This document shows, piece after piece, positions 1 through 5,843 of a DNA stretch of 5,953 bases (within the stretch, counting starts at the first letter, position 1; each line of letters starts with the position of its first letter). The DNA is from Pseudomonadota bacterium (GTDB lineage Bacteria; Pseudomonadota; Alphaproteobacteria; ATCC43930; CGMCC-115725). Both the position numbers and the translations under genes were made by a program. The stretch lies in the NCBI GenBank assembly GCA_021790295.1, contig JAJYIC010000173.1:1-5953 (forward strand), in the 5' to 3' direction. The notes below the pieces were generated by a model. That model was not told the DNA's origin. It worked only from the letters and a program-made list of their open reading frames with translations, and ran no database searches.

Positions 1-663
1 CGCCTGATCCATATGCAGGCGCGCGATCGCACGCCACGCCCCGCCGACGAGATAAAGCGTTCGCCCGCGCCCTTCGCCGAGCATCGCCAGAGAGGATAGC
101 GCCTCGTCGACGCGCTCGCAAGCCGCCTCCAGAGAGTTGAGTTCGGCGAGGCGCAAGGATCCGATCGGCAGGCTCGCCGCCTCGCCGACCCGCCCCTGCG
201 CGCCGTCGAGAAAGCGGCCGACCCGCACAAGCTCGACGCTCCCCCCTCCGAGATCGCCCGCGAGCCCTTCGGCCTCGGGGATCCCGGCCAAAACCCCGCG
301 CGCCGAAAGGCGCCCCTCTTCCTCCCCGTCGATGACCCTGACCTTGACCCGGCAGAGGCGTTCGATCTCGGCAGCAAAAGAGCGGCCGTCCGCGGCCTCG
401 CGCACGGCGGCGGTCGCGATCACCGCCAGAGGCTCGGCTTCGAGCGCCCGCGCCAGAGCGACAAAGCGCGGCAGATTGGCGAAGGCATGCGCGACCCCTT
501 CGGGATAAAGGCGGCCGCTTTGGGCCAACCCGCGCGCAAGCCCGCACATCACCTTTTCATTGACGAGAGGCAAAAGGCTGGCGCCGGCCTTTTCGAAGAC
601 GACAAGGCGCAAGGAATTGGAACCGATATCGACGATCGCGATGCGCTTTCTCTCTACGCTCAT
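1..663 (-). CDS. ppx: Ppx/GppA family exopolyphosphatase, N-terminal part (cut by window edge)
   Basis: Exopolyphosphatases of this family remove terminal phosphates from polyphosphate; GppA relatives hydrolyse pppGpp. They are cytosolic enzymes of the ASKHA (actin/hsp70-like) fold. The 221 visible residues start MSVERKRIAIVDIGSNSLRL, and D12-I-G-S-N-S is the first phosphate-binding loop. ATAAVREA lies at about residues 83-90. An acidic GEEEG stretch at 113-117 sits where the family has its catalytic glutamate. DLGGGS at 137-142 is the second phosphate-binding loop, SLPIGSLRL follows at about 164-172, and LVGGAWRAIARL begins near 205. The ATG at 663 follows a GAGGG ribosome binding site. Alphaproteobacterial homologues usually run to about 500 residues, so over half the protein lies left of the window. 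It begins 5 bases after the ppk stop, so the two are surely co-transcribed. Polyphosphatase is preferred to GppA because of the ppk partner; substrate choice is inference. Confidence 0.92.
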   Translation of the reverse strand, partial: MSVERKRIAIVDIGSNSLRLVVFEKAGASLLPLVNEKVMCGLARGLAQSGRLYPEGVAHAFANLPRFVALARALEAEPLAVIATAAVREAADGRSFAAEIERLCRVKVRVIDGEEEGRLSARGVLAGIPEAEGLAGDLGGGSVELVRVGRFLDGAQGRVGEAASLPIGSLRLAELNSLEAACERVDEALSSLAMLGEGRGRTLYLVGGAWRAIARLHMDQA

Positions 664-665
664 CG

Positions 666-670
666 CCCTC
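666..670 (-). promoter_or_regulatory. ppx ribosome binding site overlapping the ppk stop codon
   Basis: Read on the minus strand, TGAGGGCGATG contains the ppk stop (TGA, 671-669), a GAGGG Shine-Dalgarno-like core (670-666) and the ppx ATG (663-661). The stop shares bases with the ribosome binding site, which suggests that ribosomes ending on ppk reinitiate on ppx. The sequence is seen directly; coupling is inferred. Confidence 0.6.
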
Positions 671-2804
671 AGCGCACCACGAGCCTCGGCTGGCCGCGAC
701 GAAGCGCCTTGCCGCGGCCGGAAAGGCTCGGATTGGTCATGAAATAGGTGTGCGCGGAAAACGCCTCTTCGCCGGCGTCGACGCGCTCATAGGTGCCGCT
801 CGAGTGAAGCCGCCAGCTATTGGCCGTATCCCGCAGATTGGCGACCATGATCTCGTCCAGAACCTGGCGGTGAACCGTCTCGTTCTCGATCGGCACCAGG
901 GCTTCGACGCGGTGATCGAAATTGCGCGGCATCCAATCGGCCGAGCTGATAAAGACCTTGGCCCGATCGGAAGGCAGCCTTTCGCCGTTGCCGAAACAGA
1001 CGATGCGTCCATGCTCCAAGAAACGGCCGACCATGCTTTTGACGCGGATGTTTTCGCTCAGCCCCTTCAACCCCGGCCTGAGGCAGCAGATGCCGCGCAC
1101 GACGAGATCGATCTGCACCCCCGCCTGCGAAGCGCGGTAGAGAAGATCGATCATCGCCGGATCGACAAGAGCGTTGAGCTTGGCCCAGATTTGCGCGGGC
1201 TTGCCGGCTTTGGCCCGCGCCATTTCGGCTTCGACGAGGGCGAAAAGGCGGGCGCGCAGGTTGATCGGCGCGACGGCGAGCTTTTCGAGGCTCGCGGGGT
1301 TTGCATAGCCGGTCATGTAATTGAAAAGGCGGGCCGCGTCGCGGCACAACGCCGGATCGCAAGTGAAAAACGACAGATCGGTGTAAACCTTGGCGGTGTC
1401 GGGGTGATAATTGCCGGTGCCGAAATGAACATAAGAAACCGGCCGCCCGCCTTCGCGCCTCACCGCAAGAGAAACCTTGGCATGAGTCGTCAGCCGCAAA
1501 AAGCCGTAAACGACCTGGACCCCGGCGCGTTCGAGATCGCGCGCCAGGCGAATGTTCGCCTCTTCGTCGAAGCGCGCCTTGAGCTCGATCAAGGCGGTGA
1601 CCGATTTTCCCGCTTCTGCGGCTTCGGCGAGAGCCAGCACGATAGGGCTGTCCGCGCTCGTGCGGTAGAGCGTCTGTTTGACCGCCGCCACGGCCGGATC
1701 GCGCGCCGCCTGGCGCAGAAACTGGACGACGACGTCGAAGCTTTCGTAAGGGTGATGGACGATGATGTCCTTTTGCCGGATGGCGGCAAAACAATCGCCG
1801 CCAAAATCGCGTATGCGTTCGGGAAAGCGCGCGATGTAAGGGGTGAAGACGAGATCGGGGCGTTCGTCGACGATCAGTTCCGAGACCTCGTCGAGACCGA
1901 GAATACCCTCCGTCGCAAACAGGTCGCAGGCTTCGACTTCGAACTTCTCCATCAGGAAACGGCAAAGATTCTCGGGCATCGCCTGGTCGAGGCCGAGATG
2001 GATCGCGTTTCCGCGGCGGCGCCGTTTGAGCGCCGATTCGTAAAGCTGAACGAGGTCTTCCGCCTCTTCCTCGATTTCGACCTCGCTGTCGCGCAGGATG
2101 CGGAATGCGCCTTTGGCGGCAAGAGCAAAGCCGGGAAATAGGCGGTCGAGAAAAAGACCGATCATCTCTTCGCTCGGAAGGAAGCGGATCCCTTTCCCCG
2201 GAAGGCGCCAGAAACGCCTGAGCGAACTCGGGATCGGAACCAGGGCCTTCAAAAGGACCCCTTCGCCCGGCCGCTCCAATTCCAGCGCAAGGCCAAAACC
2301 GCGGTTCGGAATAAAGGGAAAGGGATGGGCCGGATCGATGGCGAGAGGGGTGAGAACCGGGAAGAGATCGGCCATAAAGCGCTCTTCGAGCCAAGCGCGA
2401 TCGTCCTTGCCGAGGCGGGAGGCGTCGACGACCGCGATCCCGGCGCCATCGAGTTCCCGGCGCAAGGCAAACCAGATCACCTGCTGATCGGCGAGAAGCT
2501 TGCCGGCGCGCCGGGCGATCGCCTCGAGCTGCTGCGCGGGCGTCAACCCGTCCTGGCTCGGCGTCTTGATGCCGCGCCTTTCCTGGCCTTTGAGCCCTGC
2601 CACCCGCACCATATAGAACTCGTCGAGATTGCTCGCCGAGATGGAAAGAAAGCGCAAGCGTTCGAGAAGAGGGTGGCGTTGATTAGCGGCTTCTGCGAGA
2701 ACGCGTTCGTTAAAGGCAAGCCAGGAAAGTTCGCGGTTTATGAACCGGGCCTCGGATCTGGGATCGACCGTTTCTCTTAGGGACGCCTCGGCGAGGGTGT
2801 TCAC
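669..2804 (-). CDS. ppk: Polyphosphate kinase 1 (PPK1)
   Basis: PPK1 reversibly transfers the gamma-phosphate of ATP to a growing polyphosphate chain through a phosphohistidine intermediate. From a GTG start the product is 711 residues, within the usual 690-730. Residues 23-36 (NRELSWLAFNERVL) are the conserved N-terminal domain opening, followed by SISASNLDEFYMVRVAGL at about 54-71. The head domain carries LTPLAIDPAHPFPFIPN near 151-167. The two phospholipase-D-like catalytic domains follow: HHPYESFD begins at 350, KQTLYRTSADSP contains R381 and LKARFDEEANI contains R411, matching the Mg/phosphate-binding arginines of E. coli PPK. TTHAKV has H441, the equivalent of the autophosphorylated E. 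coli His435, and FLEHGRI has H598, the equivalent of His592. The end carries FMTNPSLSGRG, typical of the family. GTG at 2804 is chosen because GGGAGAGAG precedes it. The frame stays open to 3038, but that extension is low-complexity and overlaps the sixA-like gene. No phosphate-box promoter motif was recognised upstream. Confidence 0.97.
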   Translation of the reverse strand: MNTLAEASLRETVDPRSEARFINRELSWLAFNERVLAEAANQRHPLLERLRFLSISASNLDEFYMVRVAGLKGQERRGIKTPSQDGLTPAQQLEAIARRAGKLLADQQVIWFALRRELDGAGIAVVDASRLGKDDRAWLEERFMADLFPVLTPLAIDPAHPFPFIPNRGFGLALELERPGEGVLLKALVPIPSSLRRFWRLPGKGIRFLPSEEMIGLFLDRLFPGFALAAKGAFRILRDSEVEIEEEAEDLVQLYESALKRRRRGNAIHLGLDQAMPENLCRFLMEKFEVEACDLFATEGILGLDEVSELIVDERPDLVFTPYIARFPERIRDFGGDCFAAIRQKDIIVHHPYESFDVVVQFLRQAARDPAVAAVKQTLYRTSADSPIVLALAEAAEAGKSVTALIELKARFDEEANIRLARDLERAGVQVVYGFLRLTTHAKVSLAVRREGGRPVSYVHFGTGNYHPDTAKVYTDLSFFTCDPALCRDAARLFNYMTGYANPASLEKLAVAPINLRARLFALVEAEMARAKAGKPAQIWAKLNALVDPAMIDLLYRASQAGVQIDLVVRGICCLRPGLKGLSENIRVKSMVGRFLEHGRIVCFGNGERLPSDRAKVFISSADWMPRNFDHRVEALVPIENETVHRQVLDEIMVANLRDTANSWRLHSSGTYERVDAGEEAFSAHTYFMTNPSLSGRGKALRRGQPRLVVR

Positions 2805-2810
2805 TTTCTC

Positions 2811-2816
2811 TCTCCC
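2811..2816 (-). promoter_or_regulatory. ppk ribosome binding site supporting the GTG start
   Basis: On the minus strand GGGAGA (2816-2811) lies 6 bases before the GTG at 2804, in a purine-rich GGGAGAGAGAAA run. No comparable site was seen at the upstream start at 3038, so this decides the start of PPK. Confidence 0.6.
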
Positions 2817-2842
2817 GAAGAAGCGCAGAAACCTTTGCCCGA

Positions 2843-2856
2843 GACCGCTGCCGGTC
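2843..2856. repeat. Small inverted repeat in the ppk leader
   Basis: GACCG and CGGTC form a 5-base perfect stem around a 4-base loop, about 39 bases upstream of the ppk GTG. It could fold in the ppk leader RNA or be a half-site pair for a regulator. In DNA this GC-rich such a short repeat can occur by chance. Confidence 0.3.
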
Positions 2857-2869
2857 GGCGGAAATCTTC

Positions 2870-2884
2870 CTTTCCCGAGGAAAG
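2870..2884. repeat. Small inverted repeat in the ppk leader
   Basis: CTTTCC-CGA-GGAAAG is a 6-base perfect stem with a 3-base loop, 66 bases upstream of the ppk GTG. There is no following T-run on either strand, so it is not a standard terminator. Function is unknown. Confidence 0.3.
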
Positions 2885-2980
2885 CGCCGGCAGGCCGCGC
2901 CCCTTTCAGGCTTTCGCCAACGCGCCCAATATGGTGCGCTTCTTTCCCTTGCGCAAACAAGGCCGCGGGCGCCCCCTCCC

Positions 2981-2986
2981 AAAAGG
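2981..2986 (+). promoter_or_regulatory. Ribosome binding site of the sixA-like gene
   Basis: AAAAGG ends 9 bases before the ATG at 2996, a plausible Shine-Dalgarno position. It supports this ATG, which also places the family's RHAK motif at the expected distance from the N terminus. Confidence 0.5.
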
Positions 2987-2995
2987 TCAGACACC

Positions 2996-3511
2996 ATGCC
3001 GATCCTGCATCTTTTGCGTCACGCCAAATCGAGCGCAAGAAAGGGGATCGAGGATTTTGAAAGGCCTCTCACCCGCCGCGGCCTCGAGGCGGCAAGGCGC
3101 ATCGGCTCGAGCCTTGCCGCAAGAGAGAGAAGGCTCGATCTCGTCCTCTGCTCGCCCGCGCGCCGGACGCGCCAGACGATGGAGGGCGTTCTTGCCGCGT
3201 TCGGGGGAAAACCGCGCTTTCTTTGCGAAAGCGAGCTTTATCTCGCCGATTGCGAAAGGCTTCTCGACCGCCTTTGCCGGCTCGGGGAGGGAGAAGAAAG
3301 CGTTCTTCTGATCGCTCACAACCCCGGACTTCGCGATCTCGCGCTCCTTCTCGCCGAGGCGAGTTCGCCCTCTTTTGCCGCGCTCCTTTCCGGCAAGTTT
3401 CCGACCGCGGCCAGTGCGAGCTTTCGCGTCGAGACGGCGTGGCCCGACCTCGGTTCGCGGCGCCACCCGCTTCTCGTCTATGAGACGCCGAAATCGCTTG
3501 GGCGCCCGTGA
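2996..3511 (+). CDS. SixA-like phosphohistidine phosphatase (histidine phosphatase superfamily)
   Basis: The 171-residue product belongs to the histidine phosphatase (phosphoglycerate mutase-like) superfamily, SixA branch. SixA of E. coli removes phosphate from phosphohistidine in proteins such as ArcB and the nitrogen PTS protein NPr. Visible motifs are LLRHAKS at residues 6-12, with R8 and the nucleophile H9; LTRRGLEAARRIG at 25-37; SPARRTRQT at 53-61, with R57 as the likely phosphate-binding arginine; and IAHNPGL at 106-112, with the second catalytic histidine H108. KFPTAAS near 134-140 is also typical of this group. There is no signal peptide or membrane segment, so it should be cytosolic. 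It is the only plus-strand gene in the window: its start faces ppk across a 191-base spacer, and its last 34 bases overlap the 3' end of hda in antisense. The true substrate is unknown. A SixA-like phosphatase acting on a small molecule cannot be excluded. Confidence 0.9.
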   Translation: MPILHLLRHAKSSARKGIEDFERPLTRRGLEAARRIGSSLAARERRLDLVLCSPARRTRQTMEGVLAAFGGKPRFLCESELYLADCERLLDRLCRLGEGEESVLLIAHNPGLRDLALLLAEASSPSFAALLSGKFPTAASASFRVETAWPDLGSRRHPLLVYETPKSLGRP

Positions 3512-4173
3512 TCGGCCTTCTCGGCAAGGATGCGGCGAACGAGGGGAACGGTGATCGCCCGGCGCTTTTCGAGAGAGGCCTCATCGAGTCGGGCGGCAAG
3601 AGAGGCGGCGCTTTTGAAAGAGCGCGTCATGCGCGCGAGGAGATAGGAGAGCGCTGCGGGCGCCACCCGCAATTGGCGATCGGCAAAATGCTTCAAAAGC
3701 ACGGCCGCGAGGAGGGCGTCGTCGGGCTCGCCGATCGCGGCTGAAAGAGCCCCCTCGAGGCGCGAAGAGAGATCGGGAAGCGCGATCGGCCAAAGCTGCG
3801 GCGCCTTCTCGGCGATGAGGAGAAGCCCAGCGCGGCGCGAGCACCAGTGATTATAAAGGTGGAAAAGCGCGCTCTCGGGGGCGCGCTCGGCCTCGTCTAT
3901 GGCGAGAGGATGGGGCTCGGCGTCGAAAAGCCGGGCGAGGTCGGCGTCGCAAAGGCTTTCCCCATCGCGGATTTCGCCTCCGGCGCTTTCGGCCCAGAGA
4001 TGGGCGAGATGAGTCTTGCCGCTTTGCGGGGGGCCCCAAAGGACGAGAACGCTTCCCGGCCAAAGGGGCCAGCGATCGATCCAGGCGAGAGCCTCGGCGT
4101 TGCTCGCCGAGACGAAAAAATCCGAACGCCCGAATTGTCTGCGCCTCGGCAAAGCAAAAGCGAGCTGGGTCAT
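3478..4173 (-). CDS. hdaA: Hda/HdaA-like DnaA-related AAA+ protein, regulatory inactivator of DnaA
   Basis: Hda proteins bind the DNA-loaded beta sliding clamp and stimulate ATP hydrolysis by DnaA, preventing re-initiation of replication. This product has 231 residues, normal for the family, and lacks the DnaA DNA-binding domain IV. Residues 3-9 (QLAFALP) are a likely clamp-binding motif related to QLxLPL. Walker A is GPPQSGKT at 47-54; Walker B is LAIDEAER at 90-97, with D93 and E94. LLLIAEKAP at 117-125 occupies the sensor 1 region. LPDLSSRL at 132-139 is box VII, with R138 as the arginine finger. R184 in MTRSFKSA is the likely sensor 2 arginine, and the tail LDEASLEKRRAITVPLVRRIL is Hda-typical. 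The ATG at 4173 overlaps the permease stop as ATGA and follows GGAG. The same frame is open far upstream, but that stretch reads as an arginine-rich shadow of the permease gene. The last 11 codons overlap the sixA-like gene in antisense. Confidence 0.9.
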   Translation of the reverse strand: MTQLAFALPRRRQFGRSDFFVSASNAEALAWIDRWPLWPGSVLVLWGPPQSGKTHLAHLWAESAGGEIRDGESLCDADLARLFDAEPHPLAIDEAERAPESALFHLYNHWCSRRAGLLLIAEKAPQLWPIALPDLSSRLEGALSAAIGEPDDALLAAVLLKHFADRQLRVAPAALSYLLARMTRSFKSAASLAARLDEASLEKRRAITVPLVRRILAEKADHGRPSDFGVS

Positions 4174-5258
4174 TCGCTTTTCTCCGGCAGCCTTTCGCGG
4201 GCGGGCCCGGCGTAAAATTCGCTTTGCCGGTAGCGGTCGAGGGCAAAGCGCACGAGAACGCCGATGACGGCCGCCGCCGGCACCGCCAGAAGAACGCCCA
4301 AAAGGCCGAAGAGCCGGCCCCCCGCTAAGACCGCGAAAATCACCCAAACAGGGTGCAGATGGATGCGGTCGCCAACGAGTTTCGGGGTGAGGATATTGGC
4401 CTCGACCATCTGACCAAAAAGAAAGATGCCGCAAACGACAAAAACCGAGGTCCAGGTTCCGTATTGCAAAGCCGCCAGGCCAATCGACAAGGCAAAACCG
4501 ATCGCCACCCCCACGACCGGGATGATCGCGAGAACGCCGATGAGGATGCCGACGGCAAGGGCCGAATCGAGACCGGCAAGAGACAAGGCGCCGGTGTAAT
4601 AGGCGGCGAGAATGAGACAGACAAACGCCTGGCCGTGAAGGAAGCCGGCAAGGGTCTCGGCGACGATGCGCGCCTCGGCGTGGATCGTGTCGAGAGGCTG
4701 GCGCGGCAGATGGGCGTCGATCTGCGCCAGCATGACGTGCCAGTCGCGCAAAAGGAAATAGGTGACGACAGGGGTCACGACGACGAGAAAGACGATGTTG
4801 AGGATCGCGAAGCTGCTCGTGATCATGCTTTGGAAAAGGCCGCCGACCCAGCCGATCACCCCGGCGAGCTTGGCGCCGACGAGATCGCGCATTTTCTCGA
4901 CGTCCCCTTTCGGGAAATGCTGCTGAAGAAGGTGTATCGCCTTGCCGAATTCGTTCTGGATGACGCTCAAAAGACGCGGCAGGACCCCGATCAGGGCGAG
5001 GATCTGCGCCTCCAAAAGAGGCACGATCAGAAGGAGAACAAGGCCAAGGGCAAAGAGAAAAAGGGTGAGAACGACAAGGCTCGAGATCGCCCGCCTGATG
5101 CGCCAAGTTTCAAGACGATCGACAAAGGGAACGAGAAGATAGGCAAGGACAAAACTGACGGCGAACGGCATCAGGATGCCCTCGAGAAGGAAAAGCGCCA
5201 GGATCGCGAGGGCGGCGAGCCCGAGCCACAGGGTTGCGCGATAGACGGGCGCTTTCAC
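4170..5258 (-). CDS. AI-2E/PerM family membrane transporter
   Basis: A 362-residue polytopic inner-membrane protein of the AI-2E transporter (PerM/YdgG/TqsA) family. Hydrophobic segments are seen at roughly residues 9-27, 29-46, 58-82, 144-169, 208-227, 232-262, 270-284 and 301-338, with a long soluble stretch between about 83 and 143, the usual family topology. Signature regions are LAIIPVVGVAIGF near 243-255 and VEANILTPKLVGDRIHLHPV at about 285-304, followed by the glycine-rich GGRLFGLLGVLLAVPAAA. Members have been linked to AI-2 export or to ion/proton antiport, so the substrate here cannot be named. The start is GTG at 5258, preceded by AAGGGA (5268-5263), and overlaps the upstream stop as GTGA; no in-frame ATG occurs before residue 30. 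Downstream it overlaps hda by ATGA. The frame remains open further upstream, but that stretch is an arginine-rich shadow of the phosphatidyltransferase gene. Confidence 0.92.
   Translation of the reverse strand: MKAPVYRATLWLGLAALAILALFLLEGILMPFAVSFVLAYLLVPFVDRLETWRIRRAISSLVVLTLFLFALGLVLLLIVPLLEAQILALIGVLPRLLSVIQNEFGKAIHLLQQHFPKGDVEKMRDLVGAKLAGVIGWVGGLFQSMITSSFAILNIVFLVVVTPVVTYFLLRDWHVMLAQIDAHLPRQPLDTIHAEARIVAETLAGFLHGQAFVCLILAAYYTGALSLAGLDSALAVGILIGVLAIIPVVGVAIGFALSIGLAALQYGTWTSVFVVCGIFLFGQMVEANILTPKLVGDRIHLHPVWVIFAVLAGGRLFGLLGVLLAVPAAAVIGVLVRFALDRYRQSEFYAGPARERLPEKSE
4182..4185 (-). promoter_or_regulatory. hda ribosome binding site inside the permease gene
   Basis: On the minus strand GGAG (4185-4182) lies 8 bases before the ATG at 4173, inside the last codons of the permease gene. 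It fixes the hda start and allows initiation alongside coupling through the ATGA overlap. Confidence 0.6.
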
Positions 5259-5818
5259 AAAATCCCTTCGGAGCGCGAGAGGATGCGCGCCCACCGCACG
5301 AGATAGGAAAGGCCGGAAGCCGCGGTCGTCACCGCGGCGGCGAAAATCAAAAGGGAGGTGAGGAGGCCGGGATCGATCTCGAGGCCGCGCCGCGCGAGCA
5401 CGAAGCCGATCAGGGTCGCCTGCACGAGCGTATTGATCTTGCTGATGTAAAGCGGGCTGAATTCGGTCGCAGCGGCGATCGCCTGGATGAGAAGAAAGCC
5501 GCCGAGGATCATCGCGTCGCGAAAGACGACGAGGATTACAAGCCAACTCGGAAGCGCGCCGAAAAGGCCGAGAGTGATGGTCAAGCTGACGAGAAGGGAC
5601 TTGTCGGCAAGCGGATCGAGAAGGGCTCCGAGCCGGGTGCGGCGGTCGAAACGCTTGGCGACAAAACCGTCGAGCGCGTCCGAAAGGCCCGCGACCACGA
5701 AGACCCAAAAGGCGAACCCGTCGCGCCCGCGGATGATGAGCCAGATCGCCACCGGCACCAGGAATAGGCGCGACAAGGTGATGAGGTTCGCAAGATTGAG
5801 CCTTGTCCGGCTCATCAT
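5255..5818 (-). CDS. CDP-alcohol phosphatidyltransferase (PgsA/cardiolipin synthase-like)
   Basis: Integral membrane enzymes of this family transfer a phosphatidyl group from CDP-diacylglycerol to an alcohol such as glycerol-3-phosphate or phosphatidylglycerol. The 187-residue product begins MMSRTRLNLANLITLSRL, the usual N-terminal segment before the first membrane helix. The catalytic signature DxxDGxxAx8-9GxxxDxxxD is complete: D47, D50, G51, A54, G64, D68 and D72. K55 replaces the commonest arginine, a substitution also frequent in PgsA-like members. Hydrophobic segments lie near 11-29, 34-46, 73-88, 91-113, 129-142 and 149-173. SKINTLVQ at 126-133 resembles the second conserved loop. It could be phosphatidylglycerophosphate synthase or a CDP-alcohol-type cardiolipin synthase; the sequence does not settle this, so no symbol is given. 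The ATG at 5818 is preferred to an upstream TTG at 5839 because GAGG lies 9 bases before it; the adjacent ATG at 5815 is possible. Its stop overlaps the permease GTG. Confidence 0.9.
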   Translation of the reverse strand: MMSRTRLNLANLITLSRLFLVPVAIWLIIRGRDGFAFWVFVVAGLSDALDGFVAKRFDRRTRLGALLDPLADKSLLVSLTITLGLFGALPSWLVILVVFRDAMILGGFLLIQAIAAATEFSPLYISKINTLVQATLIGFVLARRGLEIDPGLLTSLLIFAAAVTTAASGLSYLVRWARILSRSEGIL

Positions 5819-5827
5819 GATAGGAGG

Positions 5828-5831
5828 CCTC
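5828..5831 (-). promoter_or_regulatory. Ribosome binding site of the phosphatidyltransferase gene
   Basis: On the minus strand GAGG (5831-5828) is separated by 9 bases from the ATG at 5818. It lies downstream of the alternative TTG at 5839, which argues that the TTG is not the start. Confidence 0.5.
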
Positions 5832-5843
5832 GTCCGCAAGACT

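Larger units (their letters stand above)
2805..2995. promoter_or_regulatory. Divergent intergenic region between ppk and the sixA-like gene
   Basis: This 191-base spacer must hold the start signals of both divergent genes, since neither has a co-directional gene close upstream. I saw no convincing sigma70-type -35/-10 pair and no PhoB box on either strand. It contains two short perfect inverted repeats (2843-2856 and 2870-2884) within the ppk leader side. The regulatory role is inferred from gene arrangement only. Confidence 0.5.

Noticed and set aside
750..2141. 463-codon open frame on the plus strand, antisense to ppk
   Set aside because: It lies wholly inside ppk, has no recognisable domain, and long antisense frames are expected in GC-rich genes with strong third-position bias.
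817..2394. 525-codon minus-strand open frame in another frame of ppk
   Set aside because: Arginine/serine/proline-rich composition typical of an out-of-frame shadow, while ppk in the same region carries every family motif.
2805..3038. 78-codon N-terminal extension of PPK
   Set aside because: It is low in recognisable motifs, overlaps the sixA-like gene by 43 bases, and would make PPK longer than usual. The GTG at 2804 has a good ribosome binding site.
3069..3599. 176-codon minus-strand frame antisense to the sixA-like gene
   Set aside because: Arginine/serine/proline-rich with no motif, while the plus-strand frame has all histidine phosphatase motifs.
4174..5106. Upstream extension of the hda frame, suggesting a large fused protein
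   Set aside because: The stretch is an arginine-rich shadow of the permease gene. The ATG at 4173 has a GGAG site and begins the family N terminus.
4353..5306. 317-codon plus-strand frame rich in charged residues
   Set aside because: It is the antisense of the permease. The alternating D/K/E/R composition is what the reverse complement of hydrophobic codons gives.
23..5482. Repeated GCGATCGC palindromes (23-30, 2515-2522, 5475-5482)
   Set aside because: They resemble HIP1-type repeats, but all three lie within coding sequence, and common codons such as GCG, ATC and CGC readily create them. Three sites are too few to claim a repeat family.
5259..5708. Upstream extension of the permease frame
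   Set aside because: The sequence is arginine-rich and out of frame with the phosphatidyltransferase gene, which is clearly coding there. The GTG at 5258 fits a GTGA overlap.
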